From Serilophus lunatus (Eukaryota > Chordata > Aves > Passeriformes > Eurylaimidae): a stretch of 64,000 nt of DNA. Of this stretch, positions 13,626 through 28,250 are shown in pieces. A program made the position numbers and the translations under genes. The notes beneath the pieces are model-generated. The model was not told the origin of the DNA and searched no databases. It saw only the letters and a program-made list of their open reading frames with translations. The stretch spans positions 840,204 to 904,203 of the forward strand of contig VXBA01001856.1 in the NCBI GenBank assembly GCA_013399895.1. The letters are read 5' to 3'. Numbering within the stretch: position 1 is the stretch's first letter; each line of letters begins with the position of its first letter.

Positions 13626-16600
13626 TTTGAAGTTCTTTGGAAGATCTAACAAAAAACCTTCAACTTCTTTAGGATACTAGGCATTACACTAGACAAAAAG
13701 AATTACTCACTTACCCAGTCTTGGTATCTTTTTTTTGAAAGGCTATCTATAAGCTTTGGAAATTAAATATTTTTCTGGAATTTGGATAATACTTAATACC
13801 CTAGAGCTCTGTACCCTATGGCAAGTCCAGTACTGATCATATTGAACAAATAGTTCCATTTATGGTTTGAACTGTGGGATTTTGCAGTGGAATTGGCTTG
13901 TGGACATGACCTGGTGGAAGACAGTGTTTTCTCTTGGAATTAGTCTGAGTCATCCCATAGAGTTTTTTCTTTTGCCAGTTCCTGCCTGTGTGCTGTTCCC
14001 AATACCATCCCATCATCATGCTGTTTTCTGAGGACACTGGTGCCATGCTGTCTCCAATGGCAGCAATTTTGCACTCCTGCTCTTATGGGAGCCTGCCCAT
14101 CTCGGCCCTGAGTTTGTGAGGCCTCTTTGCCAGGCACCTGTGAACAAGAGACTTTCTTTTCTTGTTTTTCACTGTGCTCTTCTGTGTCGTTGGTGATGGG
14201 CATCTCTCAACCATCTTTCCCCTCTCTCTGGTCTGGACATGCCAGCTTCTGCCCAGCTGTCATTCAAACCCTTTGTGTGTCATTTCCACTGCTTTCCTAC
14301 TGTGCCATTGTGAGAATTGTCCCCCTCTGCATTTAAAATGTTATGAATGAAGTCCATTTACATTTTTGCCTTTAACAGTGTATTTGAAGTATTGAGGAGT
14401 TCATAAGCTCTTTAACTAATCCAGAGCTTTGTGTTAGTAATTAAAAAATGAGTGGTGCCAGTTTTCATCAGAGCTGAAGGTCACTGGAGGCATAATGTAT
14501 TAAGAAAATGTAGCACATAATTCCCTTCTCCATATTCCTTTGTCAAAATTGAAATAGGTATGGTTTTTACAAATACCTCTTTTTCAGAAGAATTTTGCTT
14601 ACTATACTCAGAATAAAATTTGAAACAAATAGAACAAAGCACTGCAATTATAATTCTTCCTTCCTTAGAAGTAAGAAAAAATTAAATCTCAGGTACAAAC
14701 CACAAATCACTCACAGTGATAAATGTTTATTCACTGGAGGTTTTTATAATATACAGGAGAGTTAGTTTCTCCAGTGTAGTATGATCCCTAAGCTTTTACA
14801 ATGTCTACGTGCCTCACTTATCCAAATGTGTTTCTAACCTTAGGGAGTGTGCAGCTATCTAGGATTTGTGGGTTTCACCCATGTAAGAATAAATACTTAA
14901 TTATTTGTGCAAGTGGCAGCACTCCAGCAGGGCAGCTGAGCGCTCCCAGCCTGGGTTGTCCATCAGCCACTCCAGCACTGGTGGGGAACAGCTCCTTGCT
15001 ATGGAGTGTTCTCCTAATCTCACGTAAACCATGGTGTAGTCAAGAGTCCTGTGAATCACATCTTTATAGCCCAAATACTGAAAGATCCAGTTTTAACTTG
15101 CGTAAATGACTGCAAATACAACACCAGAGACGTCACAAATATTTGTTTTGAGTTGTACATCTGGTGGTTATCCTGCAGCGGTCCGTAATGATTGCACAGA
15201 GCCTGCGTGCACATCCACAATTCTTGTGTTGGGCTTTGGCAATAGAAAAATTCAGTGATTAAAATTTAAATTACTTGGATCTATTTTTTTTTTTATAAAA
15301 ATATCTCAGCATATTTAGCTGCCCTTTTACACACCTACATCCCTGAAATGTGGTCTCAACTCTCAATCTCCCAGCATCCACCTCAAATAGGGGATAACTA
15401 TGACCTTTCTGACCCTAGCCTTTCAATGGGTCTTTAAAATACCCTCTGTCCTTACTTTCTTGTTCTAAAACATTAGCTTGTTCACTGCCATTCTATCATG
15501 TTTTTTAATATAAGACCAATAATGTTTGTCCAAATTCACCGCCTTTAAAGAAACAGTATCCTGGTGATGTGTTCAGCTCAGCTTTGCTTATTCAGAATAT
15601 TTGTGTGCAAACATGGCAGATTCTGTTTTTCAATGTTGTTTTTAGTCTGCAGCACTTCAAAGAGTCCCTCGTATCATTTCATGTATCACTTAGTCATAAA
15701 AACTCTTTGAATATATATTGTGGGAGCCTCAGGAAAGTGTTAATTGTATTCTGCTGCAGTGGTAGCCAGAAAGTCAGGATCTAAAATGAATATATTTCTC
15801 AATAATTTGAATTTTGTATCAAGGTTGATTTTTCATGGTTACTACTCAAAGTGTCATGACAATTTATGGCTAGTATATTACATATTTTTCCTGTAAAAAA
15901 CAAGAAAGGCTGTTCCCTTCTCCTCATAGATACATGCACGCTATCAAAACATTTCTACATTAGAAAGAATTAACTGCTTTGGTATATTCTTGGACTCATG
16001 TCAAATGTGTGCAGAAACTCTATAAAACTGAGAAAAAAAACTTTCTTTGGAAAGGAATCAACTAGACAGTTTTAGGTGATCTTCATTAACTTCTATTGAT
16101 AATATATACATCTGAAAGCATTTTGAAAGAATATTTAAGTATTTTAATTTTTAAGGAAGATGCAGTGTATTAGCTGCATTCCAATACATTTTTATTCCTC
16201 ATTGGAGAACAGTCAAATATAATTAGCTTTTGATTAATCAGTTTTTGGAGTCTTTTCCAGTGATATGTGTAGAGAGGATTAAGAGAGAGAGAGTGAGACC
16301 AAAGCATTAGGAATTTTTTTCTGGTTGTTTTTAAGAAGGAATCCTTGCTTTCAGTCAATTACAATATTATTTCCTTGTAAAAAACTGTTGAGCAAACTAA
16401 AAAAAATAAAGTCACCTATAGCAGGGTCTGTGTGTCCTCGAACTTGAGAGAGGTGTGCAATCAGTGAAATCCTATTTTGGTCACACATCTTCTTTTCTAG
16501 CTCCTCCTTTCCTTGTTACATGGTAAGGCAGAGTTGTCTTTTTCTTTTCTCACTAGAAATGTTGAAGCTCCTTTTCTTCATCTTTTCCTCTGTTAGATGA

Positions 16601-19600
16601 GCAGCAATAAAGGAGAGGAATAACATCTCACATCCTCTGCTACCATTTTTTACTGGGGAATAGCTTTGTTTTTGTTGTACTCATTTTTCATGGGTATTAA
16701 CTTGCTCCATAGTGTTCTCTAGTTTGACCTTTGTTTTATGTTTTGTTTTGGATATTGTCAGAGTGATGATACAATTTAAATGCAGTTTGGTAACACAACT
16801 TCAATTGAATATTTGAGTCATTCTATGTGCCTCTGTAAATAACTTGATCTGGATTTTGGAAAGATTGTCCCATGTATGATTTCATAATTTAAAAAAAAAT
16901 AAATTAATACATTGTTCTATTGAACAGATCTCAGATCACAGTTCATTTGCTTTGACTTTAGGGAACCAAAGTGCAACCACACCCTGAATTCCTGCTGTTG
17001 AAAGGCTTCTTCCAAGACTCCTGTTATTTCAAAAGTAGTATGTGACATAGTTCCAACTCTGGGAGTCACAGGCTAACCTTCTGTTAGGAATCTGCTTTCA
17101 AGTCATGATTACTTTTTTCTTGCCTGACCACAGTAGTCCTGGTTTAGCACTGGACTGTATCAGATCAGACAAGTCTATGTGAGTATTGTTAGGCAGCCCT
17201 GAAATAATATCTTCATTACTTGATGCCTTCAAAGTTTCTTGCCTGGATTATTGGGGTTTTTCTCACTTCAAATTTATTGGAGAGGCTGAAGAATAAAGGG
17301 TTGAGAATGGCTAAGACTATAAGATGAGAATAGTTACTTAATAATTCAGGGTACAGATGGCATCTGTCCACCACTCTCCTCATTCTTCTGGTACCCCTGG
17401 GTGTTGGTGTCCCAGTGTGGAGCTATTCAGCAGGACTGTTTGCTGGGTGTCTTTGCTTAACAGAAAGAACTTCTGCTTAACTAAGCCATTTTTGCTAGAA
17501 TGCTTGCATCCATGGCTGTGTGTGGGAAGGAACAAGCTTGCCATTTTCATTATACTTCCAAAGTGGCAAACGTTTCTGAGACAGATCAATTTTTATTAAA
17601 GTTTTCCAGGAGTCATACTCTGCTTGTATCAAGGAAATACCACTCACTAAATGACACAGCGCAGTCATGCAAAAACTGTGTACATGAGTTCTAAAACCCA
17701 TAAAGGTGGAAACAAAGAACAATTTGTCATTTGAGACATCAGCCAAGACTGATTTCTTCCAAATGCCCATTGGGCTTTGTTTTGAGATGTAACTGATTGT
17801 ATGAGTGAGCCTTAGCCCTTGTCTATAACTCATCACATGTGACAAGTGGAAGAGGAAGGGAGTGTACTTTACGTGAGGTTTGCCCATGGATCTAGCCAAA
17901 ACCTGGATACCCAGCCAAGATGGTTAGAAAAGGCAATATTTGAAGTGGGTCATAAACCTTGAAAAAGCAGCCATAAATCATAATTAAGGGGTTTTGTTTC
18001 CTCTGTGATGTAACTCTTCAGAGAATGGAAACTGAAATTGTTCACCAATTTTTTTGTGTTTAGAGAAGTGTTTAGGAAACCTGAACCAGGGTTTATTAAG
18101 CATCTCTGTGGGAGACAAAAAGGGAATTGTTGGTCTCTAAGCAGCAAGTGGCATTGACAGGCTGACTGGTGTGGTCAGAAGGGGTATTTAATTTCAAAGG
18201 ATAAACTATCAGACTTTTTTTTTTTTTATCTGAAGTCAAGCTTATCTGGTTTATGCCTTATCTAATTTAATGTATGAGAACTGTGAATTCAGCTATGTTA
18301 AGCAAACAATTTATTTTGTTTTAATTCCATTTTCTCTTTGTTTTAATAAATTTTGCTTTTGTTAGGATTACTGTTGTGTGGATAATTTAATACAGATGTC
18401 TTCAAAGAGTAAAGAAAAATCCATAACTCTTAAAGAGAATAGCTGAAGGGGAAAAAACCATCTCTGGAACTCCTTTTCATTCCTCTGTGGTCCTGCCAGA
18501 GGGGTTTGGATTAAAGGTTTATATCAGGAAGTCGTCTTGCTGCAGTTGGTAACGATAAGATAGAGACCAAAAAGTACGGAAGAGGTAAAGAGTTAATGTT
18601 TTCAGTCTATAACATTAAAATTTTAAAATTTTCAAAGTTCTATAAAGTGTAGAAGTATAAATAATATAGAGAGGTGTAACAGGTCCTGTCTATGAGATGA
18701 CAGGGAGTGGGATGGGCATGTTTGTTTTGGAAATGAAGTAGTACAAAAAATTAGTTTTGAGATATCTAGTAATATGAAATAAGAAGGGAAATGATCAGCT
18801 TGTGTTGTTTTCTCCTTCTTTCCCAGCTTTGTAAAACAGGATCAAGAAATCAGATATTTACAAGTAACTTGTAATTTTATAAGGTATAAATAATATTTTG
18901 GACAGTGGGCATTTACCCTGTGGAATGCACTGTGGAGGTCATATAGTTAAATATAGGGGTTCCATTTTCAAAAAGGTCTTGATGATATAAAGACTAATAA
19001 CCGTGGCAGCAAAGCATTCTTAGAGAAGGGTAATCAAATGTCATGATTTAAGACATAAGCGCATTACCTGTAACATCGGGAAGACCTTGTCTCTCTGTCA
19101 CCTGCAAAACTTTCTGCAATTAGTAAGGTTCATTGTGGCTATTTGTAGTGCCTAATTTCTCTGAAGCATTGCTCTGAGCAAGTGTTAGGGACAGAATACA
19201 GTCTTCTGTATGTCATCATACCATATCAAATGCTTGCACAGAACAGTGCCATGCTCCTGTGCTGCTGTGTTGAATGACACCAGCATGGTCTGAAACAAAA
19301 GAACCTGGTGATGTGATGATGCTGCGAGCTGGAAAAGCACAAAATTGCCTGATCCGACATCAAATAGAAGTTAACTTGAATGGGTTTACACATTACTTTG
19401 AGAATTAACTCACCCTTTTTGTAAATCAGTTAAAATTCATGCAAAACTCCCCCTGCATTTTTAAGCAGTATGAGGTAACTGAATGCATGAAGTAGGCAAT
19501 TTCTCTTGACATAAAAATGGAGGAGTATTTTGTGTCTGATTTTTGCCTTAGCTTTATATTTCTGAGGTTTGTTCGAAATAGCAACTGCTGAAGTTAAAAT

Positions 19601-21014
19601 ATTTTAGTTACAGAGTTAAATCCTATGTGAAATCCTCCTTTGTGAGTAAAAGCTGTAAGAAAGAATTTAGATACAGTTTCTTTTTATTTAGCAAATTAGG
19701 AAACATGTTAGTAACATGTTTTAGCAGCTAGAAGAATATGGTATTAACCCTTAATAAATCAAAGAAAGAGTTAAAGACAGCTTCTGGAGGCTGGAGGCTT
19801 CGATTACAGTGTCAAATGAATCCTAAATGTTTTGAACTGCTTTTCCAGCACCTTCTCTGTGGAGAAGTCCTCTAAAGGGCTGGGGCATGGCGTGAAAGCA
19901 CAGTGAGCCACTTGCTGACCCATGGGATGAAGTTCCACATACAGCTCCTCTGAGAAGGGGGGTTGTACCTGTGATTTTAACTTTTTTTCTTTATTTTTTT
20001 TAAATTATTTGTTTTACATTCCATTTTATAACTTCCCATGGAGCACATAAAATTCAGAGTCAAATCGAAGGAACCTTTGTGAATGAAGGAAGGTGTTTAT
20101 TTTATTGAAGACAGGCATCAGTATAGAGAGTTTTGACTACTTACATTTTTGCAGCTTCTTTTTATTGTACTTGTTACTGTTTGGAGGTAACTGGAGGCAA
20201 TGCATGTAGAAATCAATCTCAGAATAACCAAATAAATTTGATTAGCTGAGTGCTAGTAAAGACAGGAAGGTGATATGATTGTTCCAGTAGTTGTATGATA
20301 TAGAACACAAAGACCACAGCATTAGAAAAAGGAATGAAAAAATTGTACTTTTAATGAATGTACTACTGATCTGAAATAAACAGCCTTGTGACCTATGAGT
20401 CAAGGTGAGGGAAAGTTAGCCCCTTGAAATAACTAAGGATATTAATTTTCTTTCCTAGCTCAGTTTCTACTTGACCAGGGTATTGTCATAAAATACTGAA
20501 GAAAATTCTAATTTTGCAGTTTCATTTTGTCTGGCTAGATAGTCATATTTATAATAATTACACTTCTTATAAGAAAAATTAAGAGTTTCTTACACTGCAT
20601 GTTTTCTTAATGTAACACTCAATCTGACAAGAAGAAAAATAATTCAAAATGTACATTATTCCCCATTGAAAATTAGAATGTATATCAGACATTGTCATTA
20701 ATCAGTCCTTTTATTAGAATTGAAGTGATATTACTGGACTTATAAATGAAAGTTCCCTGGATTCGTTTGGGGGTTTTTAGGAAAAATTATGGTTACTTAA
20801 GCCTTTCTCAATGAAAAATACAGCTCCTTTTTTTTTTTTTCTTTAGGCAAGTGGAGAAAATAAGGTATTTTCAGTTATTCAAAGATGTCCATGTAGAAAC
20901 TGAAATCAGAATAATGACATTTTTCATCCAAAAAAGGCGAAGTACTAGAAAAATCAATAGTGTGGTGGCTAAAGCCCTCAGCTGAGATGTAAGAAATTCA
21001 GCTGTAAGTACTAC
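13626..21014. other. Non-coding DNA
   Basis: No coding exon or RNA gene was recognised in this 7.4 kb. The longest open frame, 17495-17899 on the minus strand (134 codons), has no recognisable motif. Short T- and A-runs occur (around 15285, 18215 and 19990), and a GA run lies at about 16281-16293. Confidence 0.55.
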
Positions 21015-21120
21015 TTTAAACTAAGTGTAGACACGGGTTAAAACAGACAGCCTGAGTGGAGTACATGTGATTTAAATCCAGCTACAGGAACTCCTCATCC
21101 TAATCTCACTTTATCTTCCC
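21015..21120. repeat. Possible remnant of an ancient amniote DNA transposon
   Basis: The text aagtgtagacacgggt (21023-21038) resembles the inverted form of a gggcttgtctacact-type terminus that recurs in turtle, crocodile and bird genomes. Only this short motif supports it. Confidence 0.25.
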
Positions 21121-24100
21121 TGGAGAGAAATGGTTAATTTTAGGGCTTAATTCATCTGACCTATTTGCAATGTCTGCTTCACAACAAGATGAATTGTGGC
21201 CTTGAGTAGATCATGTCAAGTGTGAAAGGAGCGTGGAGTGATTAGCTCAGAAATAGATGTCTGCATTCAATCCGTTTTTCCAGTCTCTCATGTTGGAGGT
21301 TACATTAACAAAATAACAGACTCACAGTAGGACACTGGCTGTCGAGTGGAGCTTCAGCAGTGTTCACCTACAGTGCCAGATGCTGCAGATGAGGTGAAGG
21401 AATCTACGATACGTTCCCATATAAATACTGCTGTATTTCCACACACCGTGTTGGGACCCGAAAAATAACCTTTTTTGAAGGAGGGAGCTTTATGAAAAAA
21501 CTGTGCAGCTCAATGTTCATTTCTGCTCTAGTGTGAGCAACTGCTTCACTGAGGGGATTGTAAAACACTTGGACAAGAAGGAGGGTGCACACAAGCATTC
21601 AGCAGCCTTGCCAAAAGTAGAATAAACATTTCTTGATTTGGGGAGATGAAGTTTCGTATGTCCTCTGAGTGACCACGCTATGGAAAGAATATGAGTTTGT
21701 TTGTCAGTGTTATTTCCTGTTCTCAAGTTGCTTAATATGCTCTCATTTTTGCAACACAGCACACAGGCAAAAGAATTCTTGCTCTAGTGGCTGTACTCTT
21801 CTTTTACATCAGAAATCTGCTCTCTTCAGAAAGCTAAAATGCCAACAAACATGCAGGGGCTGAAAGTGCCTAACTAAACATTTCATCAGGTTAAGGGAAA
21901 AAAGGGGTTTTGTCTGTAAGGAAGGTTTGCATATTTCCTGGCTCAAGCTAGCTGAACACACTGCTGTGCAAAAGGGGATTTTAATAAAGCTTATACTTTT
22001 TTTTCCTTTAAAAACCAGATTTTCAGCCTTCCCAGCACATTTTAGGGGTAAAGAGCTGCTTTCTTCTCTGAACAGGTTAGGTAACTTTTGTTGGCCACAT
22101 TTTTTTCCCAAGTAATTATACTTTAGAGGCCCTGTGCTACAACTTCTGGCTGGAATTGCTTTTATAGCGAAACTGGAAGCACTGCTGAATGGGGTTCCTT
22201 GGTGCTTTCCCTTCTCTGTTCTCTCTTTAAAAGCTTTTGTTAAATGCTGCCTGTTTGTCTGTTACCACAGACAAATGTTATATATTGTCATGTGTTGGAC
22301 TTTTTGCCCAAAACTGAGTTTGGTTTACTGTGTAGAAAGTGCTAGTAATGAAATACTGCAGTTGTTTAAATGTATGAAATGGCTGAATGACTATTTGCAA
22401 TGCGATTATTAAGTATATTCCAACCAGGTAACACAAAGAAGAGGAAGAGAAATGGAAGTGCAAATGAAACTGCCTCTTTTTTTTTTTTTTTTTTCCTTGT
22501 CATCCTCTTCTGGTATTATGTAGATCCCCAGCCAGATGGCTACTGGCTATAAGCTGTGTGTGGATTCGCAGGATTTTAACTCCTCTGTTGGTTTCCCATC
22601 TGTCATAAACTCAGAAGCTGCAATCCAGAGACTGACATGAATGTCAGTGTCTTCTTTAGCACACTGAAAACAGTTGCACTCAAAGGCTGCAGAAAGAGCC
22701 TAAATGAAGACAGGACAGTGTCTGTTTAAAAACCGTGCTGCTAGACTGGGGAGTAACATTTCTTGTAGTTGGTTTAAACTAGTGCTTCAAATTAGCTTGA
22801 CCACTGTGGTGGCAGCAGCATCTGACAAACACTGTCTAAAGAGTATCCTCAAAAAGACACTCTCACTGGAGCTCACTGAAGATTGTAAACCCACAATTGG
22901 TTTTGGTAGGAGATCTCATGTCTAAAAATAAAATAACAGGCTATCTTCAACAGAAAAAAAGTGGTAAAAGTTGGAATCTCTCGACCCTTGGAGAGCATGT
23001 GTGAAGCATCTTAATACTTTGGTCTTTCTTAAAATGAACAATGCAGCATTCCATAAGTTTTCCTTCAGTATGTCATCACTTGGACAAACACATTCTGTTT
23101 CTATTAATGTGGGTGCAAACAGTGAAAAAGGTCTAAGATTTCGTGGTATAAGGTTAGAACAAGGTGATGGTCACTTTGTGGTCACCCACTGGGGCCTCAG
23201 CGTCACTGAAATGAAGAAACTGCTCCTCAGCATAAAAGAAGCTCTCATAGTCTTGTTTTGTCCTGTCATATTCAAAAGAGCAAAATGAAAAATTAAATTA
23301 AAACTTTATGAAAGAGGCATGAACAAGTGAAATAGAAATAGGGGCTGAGCACACTGTATAAACCATTTTGGAATGAATTTTATGTAAATGTAAATGCATG
23401 TAAATGTAAATATACATGTCAATGCATCAAAAAGAAACATGTATATAAGCCTGTAAGGAAATCACTACTACTATGAAGTCTTCCCTGGTTTAGACTTGGT
23501 GTTCTTCATTAATAGATTTATGTGAGAATAAAAGTTACACCCCTTTGAGAAAATAACCACTTTCCTAAGGAGTAGCTGTCTGAAATCAAGCAATCTGTTA
23601 ATCCAGCTTCAAAAACCCTGTCAGGAACAAATTAACCTCTCCGTTTCCACTTTGTGTTCAGTTCTGTAGGAAAGGGAGCAGCTTAAGAGGATGATGAAGT
23701 GTTAGACTGTATTTCAGATGGTTTCTAGTGCTTGGTGAATTAGGCTGGAGTTAAATGTCTTATTCAGCATCAGGCATCACAACTGGACTCATGCTAGGCA
23801 GGTGCCTCAGCAGCACAGTGGACTCCATGTCTTCTGCCTAGGTTGAAAGAACATCACATGATGAAATAAGATATTGATTGGAAAGACTGCCAGAATTCTA
23901 GCATTTTATCTCCTGTATTTCCTGCAGAATATTGTATTGTAAATCCAAGCTTCAAGTCAACAGCCTTGCCTTTTGTTATAATATCATAATGTTGTGATAC
24001 TCTTGCAGTTCATTTTCTTTGTGTTAGGCAGAAAAGATTTTTGCTGAAATCACAACAGGAGGCTGTATGTCGTGGATGACATTTTCTGAAATGTAGGGTA

Positions 24101-24721
24101 AGTTGATGGTAGGATTAGTTAATTTTTCTGGACTTTCACTTCTGCTGGTAGTCACAGAGCTGGCATGCTATTCAGTTATGTCCTGTACTTCCGTGATTTT
24201 CCCCCATGCTGTAGGAATAAGTCTTGTGTGAGAGCTCTGGATCATTCATCTACATTCAGACTAAAGGAGTAAAACAAAAACCCAGCCAAATGTTGGTGAT
24301 AGGAAAACTGAAAGAACCTGAAAAACGAAGTCCTACTTCTGAGGACAAAATTATTAATCCAATGTTTCTGTGTCCAAAGCAAATGGGTGTGAACAGAACA
24401 GTATGGATCTCTTGCCTTTACTAACCTCAGTCCTAGATAATGATAGAACAGGAAGAGTTCTTGACTGTTCAGAAAGTAATGTCCTCCCTTAAGGGGCTTT
24501 ATAATCTACTCTATGTCTTCAACATCATCATCTTCAGCACTTGAAGAAATAGATTTCAAAAGCAGCTGCCAGAGGACAGGAAGAACATCATGTTGCAAGT
24601 GAGGAGCACTGTAGTCTCAGAGCTGCAGAGGTCTCTTTTGTCCCTCAGGCCTATATCCCCAGCCATGGACATGAGTATGAATATAATAACAAGCCACTGT
24701 TAAGAGTAATAATTTTACAAC
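21121..24721. other. Non-coding DNA with a short direct duplication
   Basis: Holds T18 at about 22477-22494 and a 16-bp direct duplication built on atgtaaatgtaaat at 23382-23413. Several overlapping small open frames at 21.4-22.5 kb fall on both strands and look like chance. No exon was recognised. Confidence 0.55.
23382..23413. repeat. Two-copy 16-bp direct repeat
   Basis: Copies at 23382-23397 and 23398-23413 differ only at their last two bases. Each is itself made of a repeated atgtaa core. Confidence 0.8.
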
Positions 24722-24806
24722 AGAAATATACATAATAATAATATTTTATATCTATATAATATGTAATATTATATTATATATCTGTTATTACATATAATAT
24801 AATACT
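24722..24806. repeat. AT-rich tract with an imperfect inverted repeat
   Basis: Nearly pure A/T. The arm tataatatgtaat (24755-24767) pairs imperfectly with attacatataata (24787-24799) across about 19 bases. It is a potential hairpin or cruciform; no function is inferred. Confidence 0.65.
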
Positions 24807-27401
24807 ACAGAACAGACATAAAATGCAGGAATCTGGCTGATGTGAAATAGATTTTCAGAAAAAAAAATTAATTAATTCTCTTTACCTGCAACTGGTCCTG
24901 GAGAAACCTTGAGAAGAATTCTCTACATTAAAAAATAAAGACATGTTGTAAGTTGCCTTCAGGTAAGAGAAGATCAGAAATAAGGGTTGGAAGCATGCAA
25001 AAGTTATAGCTAATAGAAAATGTATCAAAAGAAATCACACTAGAGTTCACACCAAGATCTTTGAAACAGCTCAGCAAATTGGAGACTGCAGTCCCAGATT
25101 GCATGGATAGTGTTGGGAAAGACTCTGTGCCAGAAAAACCCATTTGCCAACCTCCCCCAAACCATCAGCCACACCATGAGCTGGTTAGAAAACTAAATTA
25201 TATATTTCCTCTGTCTCCTTTAAACAACTTACCAACCTGCAGTGGTAGGGTGAGGTTTTCTTGATGTCAGCTGTTACCAGGTTTGCTGAGAAACTGATGC
25301 TATCTGAAGTAATGGCAACATATTTCTATCGTCTTGATCTGATCTTTGGAAGATCTTTATTTCTTTGAGAATGTTTTGGCTTCTAAAGTTTCTCTTTATA
25401 AAATTTGTGGGTTTGAAACTTTCTTTTTATAATTTTTTCCATATATTTGTCAACTTTTGCAGCAAAGATAACAAGAAATGGATCATGATTATACTCAACT
25501 GTTTTCCACTTTAGGATTTGTTTCATTATGAATACAGGGGTTTTGACTGTACATTGTTTTTTATAAAAAATGGCGTTCTCACATGTCTGCAAATTGTTCT
25601 CTAGGCAAGCTTCATCCTCGTACAGACACGAACATTTTGGGGGAAGAGCTGAGGGCAATCTAAAGTAAAAAAGTGCAAACATAATAACTTGTCTGCTTTT
25701 GAGGTATAAAAAAAAATATTTGAAATGTCAATGGGAAAAAGGAATCAAAATAGACCTTAGAAGGATTAGGATTAAGGCTTCACTAAGGAGTGATGATAGA
25801 CTTGGTTTGGGGCAGGATGAGAGGAGATCTCTATAGGAATGCATGTAATTAGTGAGTTTGGGTACTGCCTATGAAGGAGAGACCATATGCTCCAAATACA
25901 CTTCAGAGTGTACTTTTAAGCCAGATGTCTGTGCCCAGCATAGGAAAGACATTCTCAAAAAAACCTAGAGAAGAAAACTCAGTGAGGTGGGGTGCATATA
26001 CTATTCTTTCTCTTGCTCTTGTCTTGATGAACTGTCCCACAGCTGGGGGAGCATTCAATGAAACTTTCAGGTCCATTATTTCTGATATTTGTCTTGAATT
26101 AGTTAAACAGGATCTAATGCTCAGATGTTACAATTGCGTCCTCTCCCTGCCTCAAAATTTCTTTTCATTAATGCTGTAGAAGTCTCAAAGCTTTGGCAGT
26201 GTTTGTCTTTGGCTCATCTTACCTGCATTACAGATCAATGTGTTTTAACTCTGTAAGTTCTGAGCATATTTCTGAAGGTTTCCAAGGCTAAGCCCAAGTG
26301 TACTGGCTTTGAAGAAACTTCATTTGGAAATCTTAGTTGGTTCAGAATTTTACTTGTTTTCTTTATATAGTACCAGCTTTCCTGGCGATGACAAGAGAAA
26401 GTCTCCTCTGAGCTTATGTTGCTTGTGGCTTGACTGCTGGAGGAAAGTGCTCATGCCTACATAACACCCTGACTTTAAAATACTTCAATATCTGAGCAGT
26501 TTTAGAAGATGTGTAGTTGTGCTTTTATTTATAGAGAGGGAGAGGCCAAAAAGAAGAGCTTTGAAAGAGACAAGTCCAGGCAGACTTTGTTTTTATTAAA
26601 GAGCAACAAAAATTGATTCAGCTGCCTTTTGTCAATAGAAATGCAGCCTGGTTAGAGGAATACTTGTTACAAACATCTAAGGTTTATGTTCTGTTGCTAA
26701 CACAAGAATCACAATTTGTACTTTTAAGATAGTGTCAGTTGTGTGTAGTTCAGAGAAAGAGAAGAAAGAACAGCAATTTGAACTCTCACATTACACTTCA
26801 AAAAGTCAGTGTTAGCTCCTTATTTTAACGTATAGCTTACATAATCTGCAATGAATTTATCTTTTTTCATGATTTAGTGCTTTTCCATACATTCCTAATT
26901 CTTTGACCTGGAAAATGTATCTCTTTTTCTCATTGTTTAGTGAGAAACTGACCTTATGCATTCCTTGCTAATATACCTTGAAAAATCGTTTATTTATGTC
27001 ATCATACCTTATTTATTATACCTTACTTACTGACAGTGGCATTTATTGCATTAGTTCAGTTGAGGCTTAGAGAACAACCAACCTCCTTAGTTTTCAGAGC
27101 AGAAAGAAAGATGATGATCAAAAGCTTGCTTTCAGAGAAGGAGCTACTCTTCTCATTTACATTTCTTAGTGTTTTCTAAGATGTCTTCCACCTCTCACTT
27201 TTTATTAGAGAGAGTTGCAGAATCAAAGTGGCATCTATTTATCATCCAAACTGAAATTCCAGCCCTCACCGTCATCCTTCTTTGGCCCTGATTTTTCCCC
27301 TTTTATGACCAAGTGAGCACTGGAGCCTGTCAGGATGCATAGCTTCATTAATCATCTCTGCTCACCACAGCCAAGCGAGTGGACAGGAAGCATCTATTTA
27401 C
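24807..27401. other. Non-coding DNA
   Basis: No exon, RNA gene or well-preserved mobile element was recognised. Small open frames near 25.0-26.2 kb lack motifs. Confidence 0.55.
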
Positions 27402-27680
27402 TAAGGGCTTGTCTACATGGGGAAATAGCCCAGACTGCTCGTTAGGAGTTAACTCCTTCCATGGATTCTCCTCAAGCATCTTTCAATGGTTTAGCTTCAG
27501 GCTGCTTTGGAAAGTACTGAATTTGGTAGTGGATGTAGTTAAACCACTGAAATCCTGTATTACCGTGCAGTGTGGGTTCAGAACACGATCCTGTCCCCAC
27601 GTGTCACTTAATCTTCTGTAACTGACCCTCTTCATGCTCTTAGCCTGTGGCAAATGGAAGGTAAAACGTGTTAGTTCAAG
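27402..27680. repeat. Possible ancient amniote DNA-transposon-derived sequence
   Basis: Begins agggcttgtctacatgggga (27403-27422), very like a terminus typical of old DNA-transposon-derived repeats in sauropsids. The opposite end was not identified, so the extent is a guess. Confidence 0.3.
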
Positions 27681-28250
27681 CCTCTTACATCAGTGCTTGT
27701 GTGCGTAACTTGCTCGTTTGTCCATGCGCCTGTGCATTCGTACAGGGGAGACCAGAGCATTGTTGATAGCAATTTGGATGCTAACATTATTTTTGATAAC
27801 TCCGCAAACAAATCTGATGACAGCTCATTGTTTTTCGTGGTAGGGGGCAGGAAGTGTGTGAGCCATCCATTATGTAGTGATATCGAAGTTAGTTGCATTG
27901 GATCGTATTTTGTATAGAAATTTCCTTTGACCAAGAATGTGTACCGTGGAGATGAACAGTGCAAAGTTTGTTTAATACTAGTCTAGTATATCATCATCCT
28001 GAAAATAAGGGGCTGTGTACTATGAGACCTAAAGTTTATCTTCATGAGAAACTTGCATCACTTTACAAAACCCGTATTTTTAAAGCAATTTATACTAGTG
28101 CAAGCTCCATTGTGGAAACCATTCCATGTAACTTAATTTCATTAACTAACAAACCCACACTAAATTGCTGGGGGTTTTTTTAATTGAAATTATGTTCATT
28201 TAGAAGTTTGATAAGTGCATTAAAAGTGTGTGCTTTTTCAGTAGTCATGT
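27681..28250. other. Non-coding DNA
   Basis: Two opposed open frames at 27.67-27.96 kb overlap and carry no motif. No element was recognised before the CR1 fragment that starts near 28251. Confidence 0.5.

Noticed and set aside
17495..17899. 134-codon open frame on the minus strand
   Set aside because: No recognisable domain, low-complexity or compositional sign of coding, and no splice or promoter context. A frame of this length is expected by chance in 64 kb read in six frames.
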